DNA of 38,113 nt, taken from assembly GCF_022179245.1 (NCBI RefSeq), contig NZ_BPQM01000032.1, forward strand, positions 1 through 38,113, given 5' to 3'. The position numbers were made by a program, and so were the translations under genes. Position 1 is the first letter of the stretch; the number at the start of each line of letters is the position of its first letter. The stretch comes from Methylobacterium gregans. GTDB taxonomy: Bacteria; Pseudomonadota; Alphaproteobacteria; Rhizobiales; Beijerinckiaceae. The notes under the pieces were generated by a model. The model was not told the origin of the DNA, made no database searches, and saw nothing but the letters and a program-made list of their open reading frames with translations. Shown here one piece after another: positions 7,350-15,686 of this stretch.

Positions 7350-8315
7350 ATGACACAGCAAACGCCCATCGGCTCCGGCTTCGGCGCTGCCAGTACCGCT
7401 ATGGAGGTCGTCTCTGGAATCGATCTCTCGCGAAAACTTGCCATCGTGACCGGAGGAGCTTCGGGCCTTGGACTCGAGACGACACGCGCGCTCGTTCACG
7501 CCGGGGCCCACGTGATCGTCCCGGCGCGCGATCCCGAGCGGGCAAGCTTCGCCTTAAGCGGCCTCAAGGGCGCAGCGGTCGAACTCCTGGACCTTGCCGA
7601 TCACCGATCGGTCGCCACCTTCGCTAATCGTGTCGTGTCCGCTGGCCGGCCCGTGTCGATTCTGGTCAACAGCGCGGGCATCATGGCGACACCGGAAACG
7701 CGGGACGCTGAAGGACACGAGGCGCAGTTCGCGACGAACCATCTCGGCCATTTCCGTCTCACGCTCGGCCTTTGGCCAGCCCTCGTTTCAGCACAGGGTG
7801 CACGCGTCGTTAGCGTCTCGTCGCGCGGCCACCAGATCGCCGGGGTCGACTTCAAAGATATCGATTTCCGGGTTCGTCGCTACGACAAGTGGGTCGCCTA
7901 TGGGCAGTCAAAGACAGCCAACGCCCTCTTCGCAATGGCACTCGACCGCCGGGGACGTAGTCACGGCATCCAGGCCTTCTCGCTTCATCCAGGCCAAATC
8001 CTGACCAATCTCGCACGCCATCTCAGCCCCGAGGAGATCGCCTCGTTCGACGCGCTGGACGAGGAGGGCCGCCCCATCATCGATCCCAAACGCGGGATGA
8101 AGACGATGGAGCAAGGGGCCGCGACCAGCGTTTGGTGCGCCACGAACCCGCGTCTCGACGGCCTTGGCGGCGTCTACTGCGAGGACTGCGACATTGCCAT
8201 CGTCAACGAGGGAGGCGGTGGGAGGAAGGGCGTCAGCTCCTGGGCTTGCGATCCGGAGGCGGCGGAGCGCCTGTGGCAGCTGTCCGCTGAGTGGACTGGT
8301 TTTCATAAGATTTAA
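7350..8315 (+). CDS. Short-chain dehydrogenase, retinol-dehydrogenase-like, 321 aa
   Basis: A classical-type SDR with a long N- and C-terminus. It shows TGGASGLG (34-41) for NAD(P) binding, NSAG (107-110), a catalytic Ser near 157-158, and Tyr184/Lys188 in YGQSK. The motif FATNHLGHF and the C-terminal extension resemble retinol dehydrogenase/WWOX-type SDRs, which are often NADP-dependent. Substrate unknown. It follows the ECF41 sigma gene by 98 bp in the same direction and may be a further member of the module, but no ECF41-type promoter is visible directly upstream, so membership rests on position. An IS3 relic begins 84 bp downstream. Confidence 0.88.
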   Translation: MTQQTPIGSGFGAASTAMEVVSGIDLSRKLAIVTGGASGLGLETTRALVHAGAHVIVPARDPERASFALSGLKGAAVELLDLADHRSVATFANRVVSAGRPVSILVNSAGIMATPETRDAEGHEAQFATNHLGHFRLTLGLWPALVSAQGARVVSVSSRGHQIAGVDFKDIDFRVRRYDKWVAYGQSKTANALFAMALDRRGRSHGIQAFSLHPGQILTNLARHLSPEEIASFDALDEEGRPIIDPKRGMKTMEQGAATSVWCATNPRLDGLGGVYCEDCDIAIVNEGGGGRKGVSSWACDPEAAERLWQLSAEWTGFHKI

Positions 8316-8399
8316 GTTCAGGAACTTCCGCAAAAGAAGACAGCTAGGTCTTTTGACATTTCATGGCCGCGGATGGCTGCTTTTATGTCCGTGCTGGTG

Positions 8400-8424
8400 T
8401 GACCTGACCGGCTGGCTTTGGACC
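8400..8424 (+). repeat. Left inverted repeat of the IS3 relic
   Basis: TGACCTGACCGG then TTTGGACC, paired with 8793-8815. Confidence 0.75.
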
Positions 8425-8465
8425 GGGCTGATTGAGAGGATCAGCTTGGACCGAGGGAGTCGGAC

Positions 8466-8776
8466 ATGCGACGAGGACAGAAGGCGAGCGCGGAGCAGGT
8501 CGTGCTGAAGCTGCGCCAGATCGAGGTTCAGACCGCCCAGGGCAAGAGTTTGGCGTTGGCGTGCAAGGAGGTGGAGATCTCCGAGCAGAGCTGCGCGACG
8601 AGTGCCTGCGCCAGGAGATCTTCTACTCACTCAAGGAAGCCCAGGCCGTGATCGCCCTGTGGCAGACCACCTACAACCGCGTCCGGCCGCACTCGTCCTT
8701 AGGCTACCGGCCCGCCCGCGCCTGTCAGCTTCCCCGATCTGGCCTTCCGCCTACCCATGGCAGCGGCCATGCAGTA
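8466..8776 (+). pseudogene. IS3-family orfA/orfB fusion remnant
   Basis: The first 43 residues are an IS3 OrfA start (MRRGQKASAEQVVLKLRQIE, ending EISEQS). The sequence then jumps to the OrfB C-terminus (LRDECLRQEIFYSLKEA, RVRPHSSLGYRP) in another frame; the deletion junction is near 8590. All of the DDE catalytic core except the final helix region is missing. A further one-base change near 8712 separates the GYRP segment from the usual ending, readable in a second frame as FPDLAFRLPMAAAMQ and stopping at 8774-8776. The gene cannot make a transposase. Confidence 0.8.
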
Positions 8777-8792
8777 GCCTCTCACTCGGCTC

Positions 8793-8815
8793 GGTCCAAA
8801 ATACCGGTCAGGTCA
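8793..8815 (-). repeat. Right inverted repeat of the IS3 relic
   Basis: Complement of the left end (8400-8424) with a two-base shorter middle. Confidence 0.75.
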
Positions 8816-8927
8816 GTATCTGCCACACCTTTGCGTCCACTATCCGTCTTCAGACCAAAATGAGTGCCAACATGAAGACGCCAACAGTGAAGTCCGAGGT
8901 ATTGAACATCATGCTCGTTTTCGACAT

Positions 8928-9674
8928 TCAGGCAAGTGAGATGCCGCCATCGACGCGGAGGTTGACCCCGGTGATGAAGCTGGACTGATCGGATGCGAGG
9001 AAGAGTGCGGCGCGCCCCAGTTCCTCCGCGGTGCCAAGGCGCTCCAGAGGGATAATCTTGGTGAGCTGCGCCTCAAGTGCAGGACGCGCCTCCACGGCAA
9101 TGCCCAGCTTGCCGAGGATGGGCGTGTCGGTCGGGCCGGGACTGAGCACGTTGACGCGGATGCGCCGGTCCTTAAGCTCCAACGCCCAGCTACGTGCAAA
9201 TGCTTCCGTCGCAGCCTTTGCACCGGCATAGGCCGCGTGTCCGTCGAGTACCTTTGCGGTTGCGATCGAGCTGGTCAAAATGATGCTGCCGCCGTCGCGG
9301 ATATGCGGCAAGATGGCCTGAACGCCGAAGAAGACACCGCGTGCATTTGTAGCGAACTGCCTATCATAATCATCGACCGACACGTCCAATGTCGTCGCAA
9401 TGACATTGATGCCGGCATTGGCAACATAGATGTCCGCTTTTCCGAATCGCTCGGACACGAAGTCGGCGACACGCTGATGGGTGGCGAGCTCGACGACATC
9501 GCCGATAATGCCATATGCGGATGCACCGAGCTGTGCTGCAATCTTATCTACTGCATTCTGGCGGCGCCCGACGATGATGACTTGCGCGCCTTCATCCACG
9601 AATGTGCGGGCAATCGCGAAGCCGATCCCGCTGTTACCTCCGGTGACGATTGCTACTTTGTCTTTGAGATGCAT
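8928..9674 (-). CDS. Classical short-chain dehydrogenase/reductase, 248 aa
   Basis: A complete classical SDR: TGGNSGIG (11-18), NAG (86-88), catalytic Ser135/136, Tyr149 and Lys153 in YAGAK, and the usual C-terminal signature FITGVNLRVDGG. The length is normal. VGRRQ after the second beta strand hints at NADP(H) preference. Start ATG 9674 is preferred over 9701 because AAAGGAA precedes it and the Rossmann strand then starts at residue 7. The gene is divergent from the LysR gene at 9775 with a 100-bp shared control region, the classic layout for a LysR regulator and its target. Substrate unknown. Confidence 0.92.
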   Translation of the reverse strand: MHLKDKVAIVTGGNSGIGFAIARTFVDEGAQVIIVGRRQNAVDKIAAQLGASAYGIIGDVVELATHQRVADFVSERFGKADIYVANAGINVIATTLDVSVDDYDRQFATNARGVFFGVQAILPHIRDGGSIILTSSIATAKVLDGHAAYAGAKAATEAFARSWALELKDRRIRVNVLSPGPTDTPILGKLGIAVEARPALEAQLTKIIPLERLGTAEELGRAALFLASDQSSFITGVNLRVDGGISLA

Positions 9675-9774
9675 GGCCGTTCCTTTTGTTGGCTGTTGCA
9701 ATCTCGTCTCTTCCTAGCGTCGTGCTAAGTCCGTCACTGAACCATCCACTTGTTCCAAAAGGCGAGTAATAGCG

Positions 9775-10680
9775 ATGGATCGTATGCATGGTCTCGGCGC
9801 CTTTGTCCGAGCGGTGGAGGCAGGCTCCTTCACCGCAGGGGCTCGATTGCTAGAGACGACGCCTTCTGCCATTTCCAAGAGTATCGCCCGGCTCGAGCGG
9901 CGCTTGAAAGTCCGGTTATTTCATCGTTCGACGCGATCACTGGCGCTTACCGAAGAAGGCCAAGCTTATTATGACCGCATTGCCCCACTCGTGCATGCCA
10001 TTGAGGACGCGAGCGGCATGGTTGGTGAGCAGTCTTCTAACGGCAGGATCAAGGTGACCATGCCGGCGGAACTAGGTCGCGCGTTGTTGGAGCCGATCAC
10101 ACGCGTGTTTTTACCATGTCATCCTCGGATGAGACTTGAGGCAAATCTGAGTGATCGGCGGGTTGATCTTATTCACGAGGGCTATGACGTCGCGATCCGG
10201 GCAGGTACGCCGCCGGACACGGAACTGACCGCGCGGTTACTCGGGACGCTAGAGCTCGTGCTAGTCGCCGCTCCCGCTTATCTCGACCGCGTCGGTACAC
10301 CCAACACCCTGACCGACCTGCAAAGACACACGCATGTCCGCTATAGACTTGGTGGTTTGCCTTATCCGGTGCGGTCGGCATGGGGGCCAACGGTGGCGCT
10401 GCCAGCTGGCGCTTTCGACGCCGATGATGGCGAGGCGTTGCGCATCGCTGCTGTGAACGGGCTCGGGATTACGCAAATTCTTCACAGGTCCGTGAGCCAC
10501 GACCTGGCGTCAGGACGCCTACGACGCGTCCTCTCCGACGTACCGTTGGCAACTGTGCCGGTGTACGCGCTTCACGCCTATGCTCGCTTAGCGCCCGAAC
10601 GCCTGCAAGTTTTTCTCGACTTTGTTGCCGACACGCTTCGGGCTTGGGATAGTCGAAGCGTGCCCGATAATGATCGATAG
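9775..10680 (+). CDS. LysR-family transcriptional regulator, 301 aa
   Basis: An N-terminal winged HTH (residues about 4-62; AVEAGSFTAGARLLETTPSA then ISKSIARLERRLKVRLFHR, with TEEG) is followed by a periplasmic-binding-protein-like effector domain (about 90-290; signature RVDLIHEGYDVAIRAG). This LysR subclass often controls an adjacent oxidoreductase, and here the SDR gene at 8928-9674 is divergent from it across about 100 bp. A shorter start at 9784 (MHGLG) is possible. Base composition in the first half is slightly more AT-rich than in the later LysR genes, which may reflect a separate origin. Confidence 0.92.
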   Translation: MDRMHGLGAFVRAVEAGSFTAGARLLETTPSAISKSIARLERRLKVRLFHRSTRSLALTEEGQAYYDRIAPLVHAIEDASGMVGEQSSNGRIKVTMPAELGRALLEPITRVFLPCHPRMRLEANLSDRRVDLIHEGYDVAIRAGTPPDTELTARLLGTLELVLVAAPAYLDRVGTPNTLTDLQRHTHVRYRLGGLPYPVRSAWGPTVALPAGAFDADDGEALRIAAVNGLGITQILHRSVSHDLASGRLRRVLSDVPLATVPVYALHAYARLAPERLQVFLDFVADTLRAWDSRSVPDNDR

Positions 10681-10747
10681 AGGAGGTCACAAAAATCCGA
10701 ACGATGCTTCGAAGAAATTCCCAGTCCGCGGAACCTCACCGAGCAGA

Positions 10748-11005
10748 TTAGCTGTGTATGAAGGCAGGCAAATCAGAGTTTATTAGGTCCGGATGCGTCT
10801 GGCACATACCGTGCGGTAGCCCTGGGTAGGTCTTGAGCGTACCGCTTCTAAGCAGCTTGATCGACTTTATAGCGGAGTTGTGGATTGGAACGATCTGATC
10901 GTCCTCGCCATGCATCACCAATACGGGCACATGGATCGCCTTCAGATCCCCGGTGAAGTCAGTCGCACTGAAAGTCTGGGACAGGGACGCCGGCATGAGG
11001 CGGCC
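10748..11005 (-). pseudogene. C-terminal stump of a chloroperoxidase-like alpha/beta hydrolase
   Basis: About 85 residues match the end of non-haem chloroperoxidase/esterase-type alpha/beta hydrolases: TDFTGDLKAIHVPVLVMHG, then GEDDQIVP with the catalytic Asp, then YPGLPHGMCQTHPDLIN with the catalytic His, ending DLPAFIHS. The N-terminal two thirds, including the Ser nucleophile elbow, are absent. The open frame continues upstream to 11224 only as antisense of the SDR gene at 11034. This is a 5'-truncated relic, abutting the end of that SDR gene. Confidence 0.75.
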
Positions 11006-11033
11006 GGCGTCCTGGATGGCTGTCGTGGGAGGC

Positions 11034-11789
11034 TCAGACCTGGGCCTGCCCACCATCGGCGAAGAGCTCGATGCCGTTGACGAAGCTCGCGTCGTCAGAG
11101 GCCAGGAACACGGCCACCTTCGCGATCTCGTCGGCCTCGCCGACCCGGCCCATCGGGATCTTCGAGGCGAGGTAGTCGAGCAGGCCCTGCTGCTGGGCCG
11201 CGTCCGGTCCGGCGAGTTCGACAAGGCCCGGCGTGCGGGTCGCCCCGGGGCTGAGCGTGTTCACCCGGATGCCACGCCCCTTCAGGTCGAGGATCCAGTT
11301 GCGGGCGAAGGCGCGCACCGCCGCCTTCGACGCCGCGTAGACGCTGAAGGCCTCGGTACCCTCCGTGCCCGCCGTCGAGCCAGTCAGGATTACGGAGGCG
11401 CCGCTCGCCAGAAGCGGCAGCGCTTTCTGCACCGTGAACAGCACGCCCTTCACGTTGCGGCCGAAGGTGTCCTCGTACTGCGCCTCGGTGATCTCGCCGA
11501 GCGGCAGCATCGAGCCGCCGCCGGCGTTGACGAACAGCACATCGATCCGGCCGGCCTGCGCCTTCACCTGCTCGTAGAGCCGGTCGAGGTCGGCGAGCTT
11601 GGAGGCATCCGCCTGCACGCCGGTGGCGGCCGGGCCGATTTCGGCAACGGCCTTGTCGAGCTCGGCCTGCCGGCGGCCCGTGACGAAGACGCGCGCGCCC
11701 TCGGCGGCGAAGCGTTTGGCGGTGGCGAGGCCGATGCCACTGGTGCCGCCGGTCACGACGGCGACCTTGTCGGTAAGCTTCTGGGGCAT
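11034..11789 (-). CDS. Classical short-chain dehydrogenase/reductase, 251 aa
   Basis: The motifs are TGGTSGIG (13-20), NAG (88-90), Ser138, Tyr151 and Lys155 in YAASK, and [14 protein letters not shown], ending [25 protein letters not shown] suggests NADP(H) preference. It is a complete enzyme, related to but clearly different from the SDR at 8928-9674. It is divergent from the LysR gene at 11888 across 98 bp, repeating the SDR/LysR layout 2 kb to the left, and is the probable target of that regulator. Substrate not predictable. Confidence 0.92.
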   Translation of the reverse strand: MPQKLTDKVAVVTGGTSGIGLATAKRFAAEGARVFVTGRRQAELDKAVAEIGPAATGVQADASKLADLDRLYEQVKAQAGRIDVLFVNAGGGSMLPLGEITEAQYEDTFGRNVKGVLFTVQKALPLLASGASVILTGSTAGTEGTEAFSVYAASKAAVRAFARNWILDLKGRGIRVNTLSPGATRTPGLVELAGPDAAQQQGLLDYLASKIPMGRVGEADEIAKVAVFLASDDASFVNGIELFADGGQAQV

Positions 11790-11845
11790 GGTTGGGTCAC
11801 TCCCGTTCGGGTTGGTGAGCGGAAGATGGCTCCATGGCCGCGCTT

Positions 11846-11865
11846 GCGATATAGAAACGTCCGCA
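11846..11865 (+). promoter_or_regulatory. Possible LysR operator or promoter element (GCGATA-N8-TCCGCA)
   Basis: The sequence GCGATA, eight bases, TCCGCA lies between the divergent SDR (ATG 11789) and LysR (ATG 11888) genes. The same two boxes with the same spacing recur at 22282-22301, upstream of the exported hydrolase. Function is inferred only from recurrence and position. Confidence 0.35.
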
Positions 11866-11887
11866 AACCATCGTTGCAGATCTGTCG

Positions 11888-12802
11888 ATGTCGAAGCTGC
11901 CGGATTTCGAAGGCCTCGCCCTCTTCGCCAAGGTCGCCGAGGAGCGCTCCTACGCGGGCGCGGCCCGCGCTGCAGGCGTGTCGGTCGCGACCGTCTCTCG
12001 GGCCGTCAGCCGGTTGGAGGAACGGCTCGGCGGGCGCCTGTTCAACCGAACCTCACGCCAGCTTGCCTTGACCGAGTTCGGCCTGCGGGTGGTCGAGGGC
12101 GCGGCCCGCTCCTACCGCGAGGCGGAGGCGGCGGAGGATGCGGCGCGCGAGCTGTCGAGCCGGCCACGCGGCACGGTGCGGCTCGCGGTGCCGATGTCAT
12201 TCGGCCTACGCTGGGTTGCGCCTCTCCTCCCGGACCTGTTCCGGCTCTACCCTGAGATCGCGGTCGACCTGCATCTCTCCGACGCCACGGTCGATCTGGT
12301 GGGCGAGGGCTTCGACGCGGCCCTGCGGATCGCGGCGCTGCCTCATTCCTCGCTCGTCGCCCGGCGTCTCCTGCCGGTCACCCCTCTCGTCGTGGCGGCG
12401 CCGGCCTACGTCGCGCGGCACGGCCGTCCGGCACACCCGCAGGACCTGAGGCCGGAACACTGCTTCGGCTACGCCTACCGCGCCCGCCAGGGCGTCTGGC
12501 GCTTCGCCGGACGGAGTGGAGAGGAGGCGACAATCGTGCCGGCCGGTCCCCTGCGGGTGACGAACGCGGACGCGCTGCTGCCGGCCCTCCTGGATGGCCT
12601 CGGTGTAGCGGAACTGCCGGACTTCATCGCCGGCGAATACCTTGCCGACGGTCGCTTGGAGGGGCTGCTGCCGGACTGGCATCTGCCGGGCGGTGCGCTC
12701 TCCTTCGTCACGCCGAGCTCCCAGGCGCGGCCCGCCAAGGTCGAGGCCTTGGCCGAGTTCTTCGCAGCACGCCTCTCCCGCAGGCTCTTCGTGCGGGACT
12801 AG
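11888..12802 (+). CDS. LysR-family transcriptional regulator, 304 aa
   Basis: A winged HTH (residues about 6-65; [20 protein letters not shown] then [17 protein letters not shown], with TEFG) and a LysR substrate-binding domain (about 95-295; [16 protein letters not shown]). Full length. Start ATG 11888 begins four residues before the first helix, as is usual. It is divergent from the SDR at 11034-11789, its likely target. A GC-rich hairpin follows its stop. Confidence 0.92.
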   Translation: MSKLPDFEGLALFAKVAEERSYAGAARAAGVSVATVSRAVSRLEERLGGRLFNRTSRQLALTEFGLRVVEGAARSYREAEAAEDAARELSSRPRGTVRLAVPMSFGLRWVAPLLPDLFRLYPEIAVDLHLSDATVDLVGEGFDAALRIAALPHSSLVARRLLPVTPLVVAAPAYVARHGRPAHPQDLRPEHCFGYAYRARQGVWRFAGRSGEEATIVPAGPLRVTNADALLPALLDGLGVAELPDFIAGEYLADGRLEGLLPDWHLPGGALSFVTPSSQARPAKVEALAEFFAARLSRRLFVRD

Positions 12803-12830
12803 CGACGGCATCACGATGAGCGCGGCGCGA

Positions 12831-12863
12831 AGGGCCCGGACCCGGCTCGTGACGTCCGGCCCT
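12831..12863 (+). terminator. Possible GC-rich hairpin terminator after LysR gene
   Basis: AGGGCCCGGAC (12831-12841) pairs with GTCCGGCCCT (12854-12863), with one bulged C and a 12-base loop. There is no T-run, so intrinsic termination is uncertain. Confidence 0.4.
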
Positions 12864-12969
12864 GGTCGGATGAGGCCGCGCTGACCTCGGCAGCATGTCG
12901 GAACGGCATCGCTCGCAGGACGTCCTCGACCCGCTGCCGCCCATTCGCGCATAACCCCCCAAGATCCTA

Positions 12970-13103
12970 CGTGAATGCGCGGCCCCGAGGCGCGAGGACG
13001 CCTCTAGTATCAGCGCCGCCTCTCCGCACCCTGCGAGGCGCCGTGCCGCGCCAATGCCGGCGGCGCCTCCTCCTACGATGATGACGCCGAACTCGTTGCG
13101 CAT
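12970..13103 (-). pseudogene. N-terminal stump of an FAD-dependent amine oxidase
   Basis: From ATG 13103 the protein reads MRNEFGVIIVGGGAAGIGAA and continues through LILEASSRLG. This is a dinucleotide-binding fold with GGGAAGIG and the ribose-binding Glu of flavin monoamine oxidases. A frameshift near 12980 moves the expected GGRAFT continuation into the next frame, where a stop follows at once. The other roughly 350-400 residues of the family are missing. It is a relic beside the LysR gene at 11888, perhaps of an earlier enzyme in that slot (inference). Confidence 0.65.
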
Positions 13104-13258
13104 GTGGTGAAGGTGAGATCTGGCACCGAGCGGGACAAGCGCCGTGTCCTTCAAGACTGAGCGCCGGCCGAGGTGGCCGCACGCTCGGCGAGGCGCGTCA
13201 CGTCCAAGTTCCGGAGCTTCATCGATTTCGCGGTGGCTGCCTTCGGGCAGGCGGCCAA

Positions 13259-14134
13259 TCAGGGCTCAAGGGCCTGCTCGACGAGGACGCTCACCTCCCC
13301 CCAGGCTGGGGTGGATGGCGTGACCAGGTCGAAGTGGCCGGCGTCCGGGACATCGACGAGCCTCGGTGCGGTCGCGACCCTACCCCGCAGGGCGCGGGCA
13401 TAGTCGTAGGCGACCCAGGGCGGCACCAGCCGGTCTAGCACGCCGCTGACCATGACGACCGACCCGACCGACGGCGTCAGGGCCGCGGGCGAGACCTCCG
13501 CGAGCGTGGCCGCCGGGGCGAGCCGTTCCGCGATGCCGGGGCCGCACAGCACCGAGACGAACCGGGCGAAAGTCGCGAGGTCGCCTACGCCGCCCAGGCT
13601 GATCACGGCGCGCGGCACGAACCGGGGCGGCCCGTGCAGGGGGCTCGCGGCCGGAACCGAGCCGCGCGAGGCCGCCCACAGCGCGAGATGGCCGCCTGCC
13701 GAGTGTCCGACGAGCACGACCCGCGAGAGGTCCAGCCCGTGGCTGGGCGCGTCCTCTGCGAGCCGATCGAGCGCGGAAGCGACGTCCTGGTAGGTGCCGG
13801 GATAGCCACCGCCGGCCTCGTTGGCACGGCGGTAGCCGATGCTCCACACAGCGATGCCCCGACGCGTCAGCTCCGGTCCCAAATGGCGCATCTGCTCGCG
13901 CCCGGCAGTCCCAGCGCTCCAGCAGCCGCCGTGGATGAGGACCGCGACCGGGTGCGGGCCGTGACCCTCGGGCAGGAAGACGTCGACGCCCTGCGCGGGA
14001 GCCTCGCCGTACGTTACCTGCAGGTTGGGCTTCGGCCGCGGCAGATCGCGGAAGGTGGCGAGCTCGACCGGGTCGGCCGAGGCCGGCCCGGCTACCAAGA
14101 CCATCGCCAGCACGAGGGCAGAGCGTGGTTTCAT
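13259..14134 (-). CDS. Exported alpha/beta hydrolase (acylpeptide/esterase type), 291 aa
   Basis: A signal peptide (residues 1-20, ALVLAMVLVAGPASA) precedes an alpha/beta hydrolase of the hormone-sensitive-lipase/BD-FAE kind. The oxyanion hole is HGGCW (68-72), the nucleophile Ser145 lies in GHSAGG (143-148), the acid is probably the Asp in SGVLDRLVPPW, and the His lies in DAGHFDL near the C-terminus. It probably hydrolyses a small ester or amide in the periplasm; substrate unknown. The frame is open to 14236, but ATG 14134 is chosen because it starts the signal peptide. A long non-coding stretch upstream would hold its promoter. Confidence 0.88.
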   Translation of the reverse strand: MKPRSALVLAMVLVAGPASADPVELATFRDLPRPKPNLQVTYGEAPAQGVDVFLPEGHGPHPVAVLIHGGCWSAGTAGREQMRHLGPELTRRGIAVWSIGYRRANEAGGGYPGTYQDVASALDRLAEDAPSHGLDLSRVVLVGHSAGGHLALWAASRGSVPAASPLHGPPRFVPRAVISLGGVGDLATFARFVSVLCGPGIAERLAPAATLAEVSPAALTPSVGSVVMVSGVLDRLVPPWVAYDYARALRGRVATAPRLVDVPDAGHFDLVTPSTPAWGEVSVLVEQALEP

Positions 14135-14831
14135 GCCAGCCTCCCGCCGACCGTCGTCGGCCGGCATCGACAGGTCGCGTCGGCTTTCAGCATAGCAGAC
14201 CCGCACACGGAACGTCTGACCCAAGCCGCGATGCACCCGGTCCCCACCCGGCTCGCGCGGATCGGGGACAAGGCCCCCTCCTCGCTCCCGTCGGGCACGG
14301 TAGCCGCGGGTGGTTCAAGGGTCGGGCATGCCAGCGCGTTCATGGGGCGGTTGCCGGCGATCCCGGTCGATCCGCAGCTCGCGCCCTACGGCCGAGAGTG
14401 ATTTAATGCCCCACAATGTTAGGATGTTGTGGCCGCCCGGACCTGCCATTTCCTGCCAATGGCAGCTTTCGGAAGCTAAGCGGCCGTTCCAACGGCTCCA
14501 TTTAAAAGACCGCTTATGGCGCGTAGCCGACCAGTCGGCGTGCTAACTCCTGACCCCTTGCAGACCTTCAAGCCTGCGAGCCCAGAACTCCGCTTGGTAG
14601 GAAGAAGCGGACCTATGAGCGGCGGCCACGACATCAGCAGCTACGGGCATATTAGCGACCGACGGGTAGCAGGCATGTCAGTGCGGTTCACTACGTGGTG
14701 GAAGACTATGGGTCCGGCTCTCGACGCGCACCGGCCTCGCAACCGACCTCCACCGTTGCACCTTCCGCTGCGCGCCCCGGTCGAGTTCGATAATTCCATC
14801 GAGGGACACGACCGGTGCGCGGAACGCGCGA
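14135..14831. other. 697-bp interval without a supported gene
   Basis: Several short open frames here have low coding character and no domain I recognise. The first 100-150 bases must carry the promoter of the minus-strand hydrolase gene. Around 14400-14560 the sequence is less GC-rich and has short inverted segments (TGCCATTTCC/CCAATGGCA; GGAAGC/AAGCGG), resembling decayed DNA. Nothing else can be supported. Confidence 0.4.
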
Positions 14832-15578
14832 TTAATCAGCGAGTACGTTCCCGCTGAACATGCCACCGCGGAAAACCGGTGCGCCCTGATCGGTCACGAA
14901 GAGGACGAGGTCGGCGTCGGAGCCGGCCAGCACCCTCCCGCCGTCCCCCTTGAGGTACGCCGTACCACCCGCCCGCAGCGTCAAGCCGCCGACCTCGACG
15001 TCGCCGCCGAAGACGTGGAGCAGGCGAACCGCATCGGGCGCCGGAAGCGGCGGCAGGGACAACGCTGCCCTGGCCGCAACATGCGCGTCGGAGACCCATG
15101 CCTGGGCTCGGACCTCCAGCGGCGCGCCCTCGGGCCCGGCGATGAGGCGCCACTTGCCGTGGCTCAACACCTCCCCGAAGTCGTGGAACTGGACCTTGGG
15201 TCCGAGGTCGGCCGCCCGCGGCCGCAGGAAGATCTGCAGTGCCTCGACCGGGCCGTGGTCCAGCATGCGCTCCTCGTGCTGGAAGGTGTGGCCGGCGTTC
15301 ATCATCATCAGGCGCGTCGCCGTGATCTCCTCCGCGTTTCCGACCGTGTCCCGGTGGAGCATCCGTCCGGCCCGGACGTAGGTCAGGATTTCGTCGTCGC
15401 GGTGCGGGTGCATCCCGATGACGTGCCCGGGCGCCACGGTGGCGCGGTCGATCCGGCCGATGGCGCCTAGGCCGCTATCTCCGCCGCCGAGGCTCAGCCC
15501 GGGACGGATGATCTCGACGGCGAAGCCACGGGTTGGGTCACCCATGCGGTCGCCGCGTCTGAGCTTGGTCACGTCCAT
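14832..15578 (-). CDS. Pirin-family bicupin protein, 248 aa
   Basis: A two-cupin pirin. The metal-binding motif of the first cupin is HPHRDDEILTYVRAG (57-71; His57 and His59), with His101/Glu103 in TFQHEERM, the usual four-ligand set. The C-terminal cupin is degenerate, as in most pirins. Bacterial homologues include quercetin dioxygenases and stress proteins of unknown activity. It is divergent from the LysR gene whose start is at 15687 (108-bp gap), so it is probably LysR-controlled. ATG 15578 follows a region with AAAGGA. Full length. Confidence 0.9.
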   Translation of the reverse strand: MDVTKLRRGDRMGDPTRGFAVEIIRPGLSLGGGDSGLGAIGRIDRATVAPGHVIGMHPHRDDEILTYVRAGRMLHRDTVGNAEEITATRLMMMNAGHTFQHEERMLDHGPVEALQIFLRPRAADLGPKVQFHDFGEVLSHGKWRLIAGPEGAPLEVRAQAWVSDAHVAARAALSLPPLPAPDAVRLLHVFGGDVEVGGLTLRAGGTAYLKGDGGRVLAGSDADLVLFVTDQGAPVFRGGMFSGNVLAD

Positions 15579-15686
15579 GGTCGTCGTCCTTTCTCGGTGG
15601 GCATCTCCTCCATGGAACGTAGCGTCGTCGTACCAGGGACGGTATCGTCCGATCCGGGCAAGCTCCGTCCCGGGAAGCGGAACGCG

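Larger units (their letters stand above)
8400..8815 (+). mobile_element. Internally deleted IS3-family element (relic about 0.4 kb)
   Basis: The ends are imperfect inverted repeats: the left starts TGACCTGACCGG and runs to TTTGGACC (8400-8424), and the right is its complement (8793-8815), sharing 12 outer bases and the 8-base inner block. Between them only the start of orfA and the end of orfB survive. A full IS3 element is about 1.2 kb, so about 0.8 kb has been lost. No target duplication is evident (GTG left, GTA right). With both ends intact, it could be mobilised by a full-length relative elsewhere in the genome; that is inference. Confidence 0.75.

Noticed and set aside
10953..12071. 372-aa open frame antisense to the SDR gene at 11034-11789
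   Set aside because: The minus-strand SDR has all catalytic motifs; this frame has no recognisable domain and runs into the LysR gene.
14516..14857. 113-aa frame in the non-coding interval before the pirin gene end
   Set aside because: There is no domain or ribosome binding site, and the composition resembles non-coding DNA.
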